The position numbers and the translations under genes were made by a program. From NCBI GenBank assembly GCA_029858605.1, contig JAOUET010000052.1, forward strand, positions 1 through 10,578: a DNA stretch of 10,578 nucleotides, given 5' to 3'. This DNA comes from Coriobacteriia bacterium (lineage in GTDB: Bacteria > Actinomycetota > Coriobacteriia > Anaerosomatales > JAENZW01). Below, one piece after another: positions 1-6,197 of the stretch; position 1 is the stretch's first letter, and every line of letters starts with the position of its first letter. Under the pieces are notes generated by a model, which saw only the letters and a program-made list of their open reading frames with translations, was not told the DNA's origin and made no database searches.

Positions 1-94
1 ACAGGGCGGTCTCGCGAACGTGGGTCGCACGCGACACTAGTTGGAGTCCGCCACGCTCTTCGGTGCGGGATGCGTCGGTGCCCGGTCGGGCCAC
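1..94 (-). CDS. Probable start of phosphate ABC transporter permease PstC (partial, runs off window)
   Basis: An open frame begins with GTG at 94-92, directly after the pstS stop (TGA 97-95), and stays open for 31 codons to the window edge. A good Shine-Dalgarno stretch (AGGGGGTGG, 100-108) lies just upstream inside the end of pstS. The visible peptide is hydrophilic and Arg-rich and ends in VRETAL. This resembles the short cytoplasmic lead-in before the first helix of PstC-type permeases, but no membrane segment is reached. PstC is inferred from position: pstS is usually followed by pstC-pstA-pstB. The frame, the ribosome site and the zero-base junction are seen directly; the identity is a guess from context. 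It could instead be another small or unrelated gene. Confidence 0.45.
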   Translation of the reverse strand, partial: MARPGTDASRTEERGGLQLVSRATHVRETAL

Positions 95-976
95 TCAGTC
101 CACCCCCTGCGCGATCGGAAGGAATCCTGCGTCCCGAACGATTCCCTCCTGGACCGCCTCCGACAACACGAAATCGACGTACTCCTTGGCGAGACCCTCC
201 GGTTCGCCAACCGTGAAGAAGTGCAGTTTGCGCTGGAGGGGGTAGCGGCCGTTGCGGACGGTCTCGGGAGTGGGCATCACACCGTCGACTCTTATCACCT
301 TGACTTCGGATGTGACGAATCCCAGCGACACGTATCCGATCGCACTCTCCGCGTTCGCCACCACTGAGCGCACCTGTCCCGTGCCAGGAAGAACCGCCGC
401 GGAGCGATCGAAGGACACGCCGCCCATGACGATTCTGTAGAACGCCTCACGCGTGCCGGATGCCTCGTCGCGGTTGACGAGACCGATCTCCCAATCCGGC
501 CCCCCCACCTCGCTCCAGTTGGAGACCTCCCCTGCGAAGACCGAACGCACTTCGTCCGACGTCAACGCGTCGACCGGGTTGTCGGGATTGACCACGACCG
601 CTATCGCATCGACCGCGATCGCGGTGTCGTAGAGACCCAGCTCTTCTTCTTGTGGCTTGAGATCGCGAGACGACGTCCCGATATCGGACGAGCCACGGGA
701 AACAGATTCGATGCCCGCCGAAGACCCCACTCCAGAAACGAGGACCCGTGCGCTCGGGTTCTGATCGGCGAACTCCTCAGCCGCAATCTCGGCTATGGGG
801 AGGATAGTCGTGGAACCGGTCACGACGAGTTCGTCTGAGACTGCCGAAGAGCCCGCGCACCCGGACATGACAAGAGCCGCGAGTACGACCACAACGACCG
901 CGAGTCGCCTGAACGCGTGCGCTCGGCCTCTCTCGCATGCCCCGTTCCGGCTGGGCCGGGACGGTTCAAACAACAT
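95..976 (-). CDS. pstS: Phosphate-binding lipoprotein of an ABC transporter (PstS family)
   Basis: This 293-residue protein should be the extracellular phosphate receptor of a Pst-type high-affinity ABC importer. It has an N-terminal basic region, a hydrophobic stretch at about 25-37 and a lipobox MSGC with lipidation at Cys40, so it is expected to be membrane-anchored. The mature part shows the PstS pattern: GSTT (54-57), SRGSSDIG (93-100), the phosphate-contact region NRDEASGTRE (168-177), AIGYVSLGF (212-220) and a C-terminal GFLP. The n-region before the hydrophobic core is rather long (about 25 residues), but the ATG (976) directly follows the pgeF TGA with AAGGGCGA as ribosome site, and no better in-frame Met exists. 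The zero-base junctions with pgeF upstream and the putative pstC downstream imply co-transcription and translational coupling. The family call is firm; specificity for phosphate rather than another oxyanion is inferred. Confidence 0.88.
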   Translation of the reverse strand: MLFEPSRPSRNGACERGRAHAFRRLAVVVVVLAALVMSGCAGSSAVSDELVVTGSTTILPIAEIAAEEFADQNPSARVLVSGVGSSAGIESVSRGSSDIGTSSRDLKPQEEELGLYDTAIAVDAIAVVVNPDNPVDALTSDEVRSVFAGEVSNWSEVGGPDWEIGLVNRDEASGTREAFYRIVMGGVSFDRSAAVLPGTGQVRSVVANAESAIGYVSLGFVTSEVKVIRVDGVMPTPETVRNGRYPLQRKLHFFTVGEPEGLAKEYVDFVLSEAVQEGIVRDAGFLPIAQGVD

Positions 977-1795
977 TCAGTCGCCCTTCGCGATCGCCCC
1001 GAGCGCAGCGTGACGGCCTGTCACATTCGACGCTCGGTATGAGAAGAACCTCTCTGTATGATCGGCGGTGCAGATTCCCACGGCGGCGGTTCGCTCGCGG
1101 GACACACCCGCTCGCGCTAGATCCTCCCGGACTGCCGCAGCGAGATCCAGCCCGTTCCCGACCGCGGTGATGGTAGCAAATGTGTTGCGGAATTGCGAAA
1201 CCCGCTCCTCATCGACTTCGTAACAGCACGGGCCTATGTGGGGACCGATATAAGCATACAGGTCCTCGGGCGCTTGCGCCGTCTCCAGCGCAAGCGCTCG
1301 TACCGCCTTCCCGGGAACCCCCGCGAGCACTCCGCGCCAGCCCGCATGCGCTACCGCCACGCCCCTACTCCCATCCGCAGCCACGATCACGACAGGCACA
1401 CAGTCTGCGTAAAGCAGCATCAGCGGCAAGCCGACCTCGGTCGTCAACATGGCGTCGGCAGACACTATCGGATCCCGCCCACCGGAGGCGAACGCTCCCT
1501 TCCCCGCGTCTTCTGCGCCAACGACGGCGACATGGTCGCCGTGCACCTGCCGCGCAGTCACCAGACGCTTCCGCGAATCCGCGAGGTCGACGGCCGCCAG
1601 AAGGCGGTCGCGATTCTCATCGACGCGCGATGGTTCGTCGCCGACGTGCGCGGCGAGGTTCAGCGAATCGTACGGTGGCGCGCTGGAACCGCCCGAGCGC
1701 TCGCTGAAGGCCACCACGATGCCGTGACGAGCAAGAAGTATGGGGTCGCTGTGAACTGAGACTCCATTGGTTTCTTGTCGCACAAGTCGGGTCAT
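977..1795 (-). CDS. pgeF: Peptidoglycan editing factor PgeF / YfiH (DUF152, multicopper-oxidoreductase-like, purine nucleoside enzyme family)
   Basis: This 272-residue protein of the YfiH/PgeF family (formerly 'laccase domain', DUF152) has the expected length for the family. The three metal ligands are visible: His85 in QVHGDHV, Cys132 in YADCVPV and His150 in AHAGWRG. The IGPCCYEV segment (187-194) and the C-terminal RFFSYR (249-254) are also family hallmarks. Family knowledge: E. coli YfiH removes L-Ser-containing muropeptide precursors that MurC makes by mistake, and related proteins act on purine nucleosides. Its place next to the mur/fts block fits the editing role, and pgeF just after ftsZ is common in Actinomycetota and Firmicutes. 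Here, however, a plus-strand gene separates it from ftsZ, so it needs its own promoter; I found only a weak -10 candidate (TAGGAT, complement of 1876-1881). The ribosome site GAAGGGGG lies 11 nt before the ATG, a little far. Confidence 0.9.
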   Translation of the reverse strand: MTRLVRQETNGVSVHSDPILLARHGIVVAFSERSGGSSAPPYDSLNLAAHVGDEPSRVDENRDRLLAAVDLADSRKRLVTARQVHGDHVAVVGAEDAGKGAFASGGRDPIVSADAMLTTEVGLPLMLLYADCVPVVIVAADGSRGVAVAHAGWRGVLAGVPGKAVRALALETAQAPEDLYAYIGPHIGPCCYEVDEERVSQFRNTFATITAVGNGLDLAAAVREDLARAGVSRERTAAVGICTADHTERFFSYRASNVTGRHAALGAIAKGD

Positions 1796-1935
1796 ACGGT
1801 CGGTGGCCCCCTTCGCGGTCCCATCATTGCACGCGCTTTGCCCGTCGGTGGAGTCCGTCGCCTTTCCTACTCTGCATCCTAGCCGAGCCTGACGGGAGTG
1901 GACTCCGCCCGCCGGACGACAGAAACCGATATCCA

Positions 1936-1964
1936 GGATTTGTGGCCCGATCGCGTCATATAAT
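1936..1964 (+). promoter_or_regulatory. Putative sigma-70/HrdB-type promoter of the DUF4013 gene
   Basis: A perfect -10 hexamer TATAAT lies at 1959-1964 in otherwise GC-rich DNA. The -35 region at the right distance (about 1936-1942, GGATTTG) matches TTGACA poorly. Transcription would begin near 1971, giving a leader of about 43 nt to the ATG at 2014. The location supports that ATG over the upstream GTG at 1942, which would lie before the transcript start. Confidence 0.5.
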
Positions 1965-2000
1965 CGCTATCGTGGGGAAGGGAGACATCAGAGACTCTAC

Positions 2001-2008
2001 GAGAGGAG
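2001..2008 (+). promoter_or_regulatory. Ribosome binding site deciding the DUF4013 start
   Basis: GAGAGGAG lies 5 nt before the ATG at 2014-2016, ideal Shine-Dalgarno spacing. The alternative in-frame GTG at 1942 has no such site and would precede the -10 element. Confidence 0.7.
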
Positions 2009-2013
2009 ATGTC

Positions 2014-2877
2014 ATGGATTTGGGCAGGTCCTTCGGGGCCCCATTCAAGGATCAGCAATGGGTGAACAAGACACTGCTTGGAGGTCTATGGGGTCTGCTG
2101 GGCGTCACCTACCCGGCTGTAATGGGAGCCCAGCTCGACTACATCCGCAAGGTCTGGGGAGGAGACGAAACTCTGCCCGACTGGAGTGATTTCGGCGGCA
2201 AGTGGGTACGCGGTCTCCTCGTTGGCGTGGCGGCGTTCATCTACATGCTTCCTGCGGTCGTCCTCTACAGCATCGGCTTTCTGCCGATCCTCTTCGCGGC
2301 AGCCACAGGTGAGGACTGGGCCGCTGGCATGGGGGTCGGCCTCACATGCCTCCTCGGCATGCTGGCAACCGTCTACGTCATCGGCGTCTCCATATTCTTC
2401 TTCGCGGCCATCGTGAACTACGCACTGACCGGGAACTTCGGCTCGATGTTCGCTTTCGGCGAGATCCGCCAGCGCATCCGCTCGGGTGGCTATCTCACCG
2501 CATGGCTCTACGCCCTGATCATCTCGATAGGCGCCAGTATCATCACGAGCGTCCTTAGCGTCACGTATATCGGTGCGATTCTCTTCCCCTGGGTCTACTA
2601 CTTGGCCTACATGATGATGGCGCACGTCTTGGGACAGTGGGCCGCGCAGGTCTACGGCGGAGGGGGCTTCGCTCAGCAGCCCGTTCCCGCTGCTCCAACG
2701 CCACCGGCACCGCCTGCAACTCCGGGACAGTACCAACCGCCGACGGCACCACAGCAACCAGCAGCACCACCACCGCCCGCGGCACCACAGCAACCACTCG
2801 CTCCACCTCAGCCGCCCGCGGCACCACAGCAACCACCCGCACCACCCGCACCGCCCACCGACCCGAGCCAGCAGTAG
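2014..2877 (+). CDS. DUF4013-type integral membrane protein with Pro/Ala/Gln-rich repeat tail
   Basis: This is a 287-residue membrane protein of unknown function. Residues 1-210 resemble DUF4013: an N-terminal WVNKTLLGGLWGLLG (16-30), then LPDWSDFGGKWVRGLLVG (54-71), followed by hydrophobic segments at about 67-97, 106-134, 161-183 and 184-205. From about residue 217 the protein becomes a low-complexity tail of some 70 residues, built almost wholly from Pro, Ala and Gln with repeated APQQP units, and probably disordered and cytoplasmic or surface-exposed. The frame extends upstream to a GTG at 1942, but promoter and ribosome-site positions favour ATG 2014. The gene is monocistronic, opposite to its neighbours, with its own promoter and strong terminator, and converges on ftsZ. 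Location next to ftsZ hints at an envelope or division role, but that is guilt by association. The DUF4013 call is from memory of the family pattern. Confidence 0.8.
   Translation: MDLGRSFGAPFKDQQWVNKTLLGGLWGLLGVTYPAVMGAQLDYIRKVWGGDETLPDWSDFGGKWVRGLLVGVAAFIYMLPAVVLYSIGFLPILFAAATGEDWAAGMGVGLTCLLGMLATVYVIGVSIFFFAAIVNYALTGNFGSMFAFGEIRQRIRSGGYLTAWLYALIISIGASIITSVLSVTYIGAILFPWVYYLAYMMMAHVLGQWAAQVYGGGGFAQQPVPAAPTPPAPPATPGQYQPPTAPQQPAAPPPPAAPQQPLAPPQPPAAPQQPPAPPAPPTDPSQQ
2745..2836 (+). repeat. In-gene repeats encoding the APQQP tail
   Basis: The 16-mer GGCACCACAGCAACCA occurs three times, beginning at 2745, 2781 and 2820 (spacings 36 and 39 nt, i.e. 12 and 13 codons). The last two copies are part of a perfect 25-nt direct repeat (2773-2797 and 2812-2836). 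All copies keep the reading frame and code for APQQP, so copy number could change by slippage or recombination without breaking the frame. Confidence 0.85.
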
Positions 2878-2910
2878 CGGGATCGGTTCTCCGCAGGTCC
2901 GAAAGCGCCG

Positions 2911-2950
2911 AGTGCCCCGCGGGACCCAGTCCTGCGGGGCACTTGTTGTT
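2911..2950 (+). terminator. Rho-independent-like terminator of the DUF4013 gene
   Basis: A 15-bp hairpin (2911-2925 with 2929-2943, one G-U pair, loop CCA) starts 33 nt after the TAG stop. It is followed by TGTTGTT, a weak U-rich tail. The stem is long and GC-rich. The opposite strand has no U-tract after the stem, so it acts mainly for plus-strand transcripts. Confidence 0.85.
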
Positions 2951-3000
2951 GCCTGCCCCGGAAGCCCGATTCGGCACGAAGCCTTCGAGACGCGCGGGCA

Positions 3001-3050
3001 AATGGAAGGTCCGGGTGCGACGGGGCCCCTTCCGCCGTCGCACCCGGACC
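3001..3050 (-). terminator. Terminator of ftsZ (minus strand)
   Basis: A perfect 16-bp inverted repeat (3008-3023 with 3035-3050, 11-nt loop) lies about 33 nt after the ftsZ stop. Read on the minus strand it is followed by TTCCATTT, a modest U-rich tail. Together with the plus-strand hairpin at 2911-2943 it insulates two convergent transcription units. Confidence 0.8.
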
Positions 3051-3055
3051 CGTAG

Positions 3056-3076
3056 CGGTGCCTCTTGCGGGCACCG
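3056..3076 (-). terminator. Small accessory hairpin just after the ftsZ stop
   Basis: CGGTGCC (3056-3062) and GGCACCG (3070-3076) form a 7-bp stem with a 7-nt loop, 7 nt beyond the ftsZ stop and directly before the larger hairpin. No U-tract follows it, so it is more likely an mRNA 3'-end stabiliser or part of a compound terminator than a terminator by itself. Confidence 0.4.
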
Positions 3077-3083
3077 GCTTCAA

Positions 3084-4157
3084 CTAGAAAGTGCGCTTCT
3101 TCAAGAACGCCGGGATATCCAGTTCGTCCTCTTCGAGCGGCTCGAACGCCGGGATCGAGGCGCCTTCTTCTTCGCCGGCTCCGAACTCCATCGCCTCTTG
3201 GCGCCGACGACCTTCGAACCCTGTGGCAATCACCGTGACTCGAATCTGATCCATCATCGAGTCGTCGATGACAGCGCCGAAGATGATGTTCGCCTCACGG
3301 TGTCCCGCCGCCGCAACCACTTCGGCAGCCTCGTTGACTTCGAACAGACCGAGGTCCGAGCCACCCGCTATCGAGAGCAGGACTCCCTGCGCACCTTCGA
3401 TACTGGATTCGAGCAGAGGACTCGAGATAGCCGCCTTCGCCGCGTCATGCGCACGATTGTCGCCGGCCGCCACACCGATACCCATCAGTGCAGAACCGGC
3501 TTCCTGCATGACGGCGCGCACGTCCGCAAAATCGAGGTTGATCAGACCCGGAACAGTGATGAGATCGGTGATTCCCTGACACCCCTGACGCAGGATGTCG
3601 TCCGCAATCCGGAACGCGTCAAGGATCGAGGTCTTCTTCTCGGCGACCTGGAGCAAACGATCGTTCGGTATCACGATGAGCGTGTCCACGTGCTCCCTCA
3701 GGCGATTGATGCCGTCCTCCGCCTGGACCGCCCTCTTCCGTCCCTCAAAGGCGAACGGCCGCGTCACCACCGCGACCGTCAGTGCGCCGATCTCGTTCTT
3801 GGCGATCTCGGCGATGATGGGAGCCGAACCGCTTCCCGTGCCTCCACCCTCACCCGCAGTGATGAAGACCATGTCGGCACCCTGCAGTGCCTCCTTGATC
3901 TCACCGCGGTTCTCCTCGGCCGCCTGTATGCCGACGTCTGGATCGGCACCGGCGCCGAGACCTTTAGTCAGGTTCACGCCGATGTGCACCTTGTAGTCGG
4001 CATCCGACATCAGCAGAGCCTGAGCATCCGTGTTCACAGCGATGAATTCGACGCCCTTGACGCCTGCCTCCACCATGCGATTGACGGCATTGGTCCCGCC
4101 GCCACCGATTCCCACGACCTTGATTACCGCCAGGTAGTTCGCACCCGTTTCGAGCAT
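3084..4157 (-). CDS. ftsZ: Cell division GTPase FtsZ
   Basis: This is the tubulin-like GTPase that polymerises into the Z-ring at midcell; it is 357 residues long with the chosen start. In order: NYLAVIKVVGIGGGGTNAVNRM (7-28), NTDAQAL (42-48), the glycine-rich signature GGGTGSG (105-110 region), RPFAFEGRKR (133-142), the T7 synergy loop NLDFADVR (207-214) that supplies catalytic Asp residues across the subunit interface, and a C-terminal peptide DELDIPAFLKKR (344-355) that binds membrane tethers. The linker between core and tail is short (about 30 residues). The frame extends to a GTG at 4178, but ATG 4157 has GGGGAGGG 4 nt ahead and gives the usual FtsZ N-terminus. The signature has Ser where most bacterial FtsZs have Thr, as in tubulin. 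No ftsA is present, so SepF or another anchor is expected elsewhere. It is followed by tandem hairpins. Confidence 0.98.
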   Translation of the reverse strand: MLETGANYLAVIKVVGIGGGGTNAVNRMVEAGVKGVEFIAVNTDAQALLMSDADYKVHIGVNLTKGLGAGADPDVGIQAAEENRGEIKEALQGADMVFITAGEGGGTGSGSAPIIAEIAKNEIGALTVAVVTRPFAFEGRKRAVQAEDGINRLREHVDTLIVIPNDRLLQVAEKKTSILDAFRIADDILRQGCQGITDLITVPGLINLDFADVRAVMQEAGSALMGIGVAAGDNRAHDAAKAAISSPLLESSIEGAQGVLLSIAGGSDLGLFEVNEAAEVVAAAGHREANIIFGAVIDDSMMDQIRVTVIATGFEGRRRQEAMEFGAGEEEGASIPAFEPLEEDELDIPAFLKKRTF

Positions 4158-4161
4158 CTTT

Positions 4162-4169
4162 CCCTCCCC
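4162..4169 (-). promoter_or_regulatory. Ribosome binding site of ftsZ
   Basis: On the minus strand GGGGAGGG precedes the ATG at 4157 by 4 nt (core GGAGG 5 nt away). It decides in favour of ATG 4157, since it would lie inside the coding sequence if the GTG at 4178 were used. Confidence 0.8.
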
Positions 4170-4182
4170 GTGCAGCACTTTT

Positions 4183-4198
4183 CGGCGTGTTCACGCCG
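4183..4198 (-). promoter_or_regulatory. Short perfect dyad in the ftsZ leader
   Basis: Minus strand CGGCGTG-AA-CACGCCG is a perfect 7-bp inverted repeat with a 2-nt centre, 25 nt before the ftsZ ATG. It may be an operator-like site for a dimeric regulator or a leader hairpin (6 bp with a GAAC loop, followed by AAAA). The symmetry is seen directly; any regulatory role is inferred. Confidence 0.4.
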
Positions 4199-4258
4199 TA
4201 GTCTCAACCTCTAGTCTACCGTTAGAATGCATGAACAACGCTCAATCTTCGCATAAAC

Positions 4259-4285
4259 CTTATACGAAACGCTGGGGGTTTGCAA
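4259..4285 (-). promoter_or_regulatory. Weak candidate promoter of ftsZ
   Basis: On the minus strand TTGCAA (4285-4280) and TATAAG (4264-4259) are separated by 15 nt, shorter than the optimal 17. They stand out because the surrounding DNA is GC-rich. If used, the leader to the ftsZ ATG would be about 95 nt and would include the dyad at 4183-4198. Confidence 0.3.
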
Positions 4286-4375
4286 TAGGAATGTGCATAG
4301 AGAGACCCGCGGCCTCTTTCGGTCATCGCAACCCAAGAATCCGCGCCTCTTCGGCCAGCGCATGGACGCTGTGCG

Positions 4376-5335
4376 CTACTCCTCCAAGCCGCGCCACACG
4401 GGTCGGTCCACGGTCCGCACGTTGATGTACACGACCTTCCCCTCTTGCTCCGAGAGGATGGTGCGCGCGATCTCATCCTTTGCCGCGATGTCCTCGGCGG
4501 AACCGATCACGATCTCGATGTCGTCCGTAGTCATGAGAGCGGTGCGGTCTATGCTGGGCGCGGAGATGGCCCGCGTTCGTTCGCGCAGGGAGTCGCTCAG
4601 ACCACCAAGCACGTTGAGAGAATTCAGGAGTGGCTCGGACATCGTCTTCTCGCCGATACGCGGTTCCACTCCCTCCAAATCTCGTACGACCATCAGTGTC
4701 CGAGTCGTCTCTGCAGTCTGCTCCCCGAGCACGAAGCCCTCCGCGTCAACTAGGAAGAGGTCCGCGCCGCCCAGATCCACATAGGCCACCGGCACGCGTT
4801 CGGTGACTCGAATCCTCATCGTCTCCGGAAAGTCCCGAGTCACCTGCGCGTCGGCGATCCATGGATCGGCGTTGAGTCTCTCAGACACCTCATCGCTCGG
4901 AAAACGAATCAGCGTCGCGTCCGAAGGCACCGCCGCGATCTCCAGGACGCGCTCCCGAGAAAGCTGATCGTTGCCCAGAACCTCGATCTCTCTGACCGCA
5001 AACAAGTGGGAGCGGTACAAAGCGTTCAGCCCGACGATTGCCCCCGTCACAAGCACGGCCGCAACGGTCAACGTGAACGTCGCCTTGACCCTCTGGCGAC
5101 GAATGCGCCTCTCCCTCTCCGCGCGCTTCTGCGTGACGAGCCGGTCCGCCGGTGTCTTTTCAAGATTCCTGCTAGTACCCGTCCTACCAGAGCGTCGGCG
5201 CGTAGCCGAAGACTCAACCTTGCGTTGAGATGCTCCCTCTCCAGTCGTCGACCGCGATCCTTCGCCTATTACGATCTTCCTACGCGGTTTCGAACGACCC
5301 GAGGAACTTGATTTCCGTTTCGAGTTCGATGCCAT
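4376..5335 (-). CDS. ftsQ: Cell division protein FtsQ/DivIB
   Basis: This 319-residue bitopic membrane protein bridges cytoplasmic and outer parts of the divisome through FtsB/FtsL. It has a long, Ser/Arg/Lys-rich cytoplasmic tail (1-84), one membrane helix (about 85-105), a POTRA domain starting FAVREIEVLGNDQLSRERV (112-130) and running to about 181 (DFPETMRIRVTERVPVAYVD), and the FtsQ beta domain to about residue 310. Length and order suit actinobacterial FtsQ. The start ATG 5335 has GAGGG 6 nt upstream and lies 56 nt inside the end of murB. The tail residues are poorly constrained, so a later start cannot be excluded, but there is no better ribosome site. It lies between murB and ftsZ, with no ddl or ftsA. 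Confidence 0.93.
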   Translation of the reverse strand: MASNSKRKSSSSGRSKPRRKIVIGEGSRSTTGEGASQRKVESSATRRRSGRTGTSRNLEKTPADRLVTQKRAERERRIRRQRVKATFTLTVAAVLVTGAIVGLNALYRSHLFAVREIEVLGNDQLSRERVLEIAAVPSDATLIRFPSDEVSERLNADPWIADAQVTRDFPETMRIRVTERVPVAYVDLGGADLFLVDAEGFVLGEQTAETTRTLMVVRDLEGVEPRIGEKTMSEPLLNSLNVLGGLSDSLRERTRAISAPSIDRTALMTTDDIEIVIGSAEDIAAKDEIARTILSEQEGKVVYINVRTVDRPVWRGLEE

Positions 5336-6197
5336 ACGCGTCCCTCACAGCGGATCGGATAGCCTCGATCAGGCGCGTCACGTCCTGCGCCGTCGCGTTG
5401 CCTGCATTCACGATGAAGTTTGCGTGCACGTCGGAGACGACCGCGTCACCGATACGGAGGCCCTTGGCGCCAAGTGTTTCGATGAGTCTACCCGCCGAGT
5501 CACCTTCCGGGTTCCTGAACACGCTTCCCGCGCTAGGCCGCCCGGTCGGCTGAGTAGCCTTCCTCCTTGCAAAGCTCTGTTCCATCTGGCGACGGATCTC
5601 CGCGCGATCTCCCGCCTCGGTCCTGAGGCACGCCTCCAGGACGATGCCGCGCTTGCCCACGTCGCTGGTCCGGTAGCCCCACTCGATCTCGCCACCCTTC
5701 AGCCGAAGGAGACCGTCATCGAGGGTATACACGGTGACGCCCTCGACCATCGAGCCGATCCATTCGTCCCGAGTGCCTGCATTCATGGCGAGCGCACCAC
5801 CGACCGTCCCGGGAACACCGACCGCGAACTCGAGACCCTTCAAGCCCTTGGAGTACGCGTCCTGCACGACACCGGCCAGTATCACGCCGGATCCACAGCG
5901 AATGTCGTCGCCTTCTCGCGAGTGGCGCCTGAAATCCCTGCCGAGAACGATCACGGCTCCGCGGTATCCAGCATCCGCGACAAGAAGGTTGCTGCCTTTG
6001 CCGATCACGGTGTACGCGATGTCCTCTTCGGCAAGGACGCGAAGCGTGTGCGAAACATCGGCGACCGTGTCGCAAATGATGAAGAGGTCCGCCGGTCCGC
6101 CTATTCGATACGTCGTGTGCCTTCTCATCGGTTCGTCGAGACGCACGATACCGGTGAGTCCGCGCCGCAGCGCCTCATGTGCGGTCACTATGGACAC
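5280..6197 (-). CDS. murB: UDP-N-acetylenolpyruvoylglucosamine reductase MurB
   Basis: This cytoplasmic FAD enzyme reduces UDP-GlcNAc-enolpyruvate to UDP-MurNAc with NADPH (305 residues). FAD-domain motifs are clear: TTYRIGGPAD (28-37), VIGKGSNLLVAD (64-75) and GVPGTVGGALAMNAG (127-141). Active-site residues: Arg176 in GYRTS, Ser225 in PSAGSVFRNP (proton donor) and Glu295 near the C-terminus (ELETEIKFLG). The GSVFRNP and HANFIVN segments and the lack of an extra loop fit the type II (Gram-positive-like) MurB group. The start is GTG 6197, overlapping the murC stop by 10 nt, with GGAAG about 12 nt upstream. The conserved C-terminal segment extends into the start of ftsQ, so the 56-nt overlap is real on the murB side. 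Confidence 0.96.
   Translation of the reverse strand: MSIVTAHEALRRGLTGIVRLDEPMRRHTTYRIGGPADLFIICDTVADVSHTLRVLAEEDIAYTVIGKGSNLLVADAGYRGAVIVLGRDFRRHSREGDDIRCGSGVILAGVVQDAYSKGLKGLEFAVGVPGTVGGALAMNAGTRDEWIGSMVEGVTVYTLDDGLLRLKGGEIEWGYRTSDVGKRGIVLEACLRTEAGDRAEIRRQMEQSFARRKATQPTGRPSAGSVFRNPEGDSAGRLIETLGAKGLRIGDAVVSDVHANFIVNAGNATAQDVTRLIEAIRSAVRDAYGIELETEIKFLGSFETA

Larger units (their letters stand above)
1796..2013. other. Divergent intergenic region between pgeF and the DUF4013 gene
   Basis: This 218-nt stretch holds the promoters for both divergent units. The plus-strand promoter is recognisable from TATAAT at 1959-1964. For pgeF only a poor candidate (TAGGAT on minus, complement of 1876-1881, no clear -35) is visible. 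I see no tRNA, riboswitch fold or strong dyad here; a 9-nt AGAGACTCT palindrome at 1990-1998 lies in the DUF4013 leader and is probably chance. Confidence 0.6.
4158..4375 (-). other. ftsQ-ftsZ intergenic region / ftsZ leader
   Basis: This is the only real gap within the mur/fts block (218 nt). It is AT-richer than its surroundings, especially at about 4200-4300. It holds a possible promoter (TTGCAA / TATAAG on minus), a perfect short dyad at 4183-4198 and the ftsZ ribosome site. No small ORF with a plausible ribosome site was seen. It probably gives ftsZ an extra promoter on top of read-through from ftsQ, as is common for ftsZ. Confidence 0.6.

Noticed and set aside
1942..2013. Upstream GTG start extending the DUF4013 protein by 24 residues
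   Set aside because: It would begin before the TATAAT element and lacks a ribosome site, whereas ATG 2014 has GAGAGGAG at ideal spacing.
4158..4178. GTG 4178 as the ftsZ start
   Set aside because: The strong ribosome site GGGGAGGG would then be inside the gene; ATG 4157 gives the standard FtsZ N-terminus.
2637..4214. A 525-codon open frame on the plus strand, antisense to ftsZ
   Set aside because: It has no family motif, starts inside the DUF4013 gene and runs through both terminators. It mirrors GC-rich ftsZ codons.
4222..4476. Small 84-codon minus-strand frame between ftsQ and ftsZ
   Set aside because: It mostly overlaps ftsQ in another frame, has no ribosome site and a composition typical of a shadow frame.
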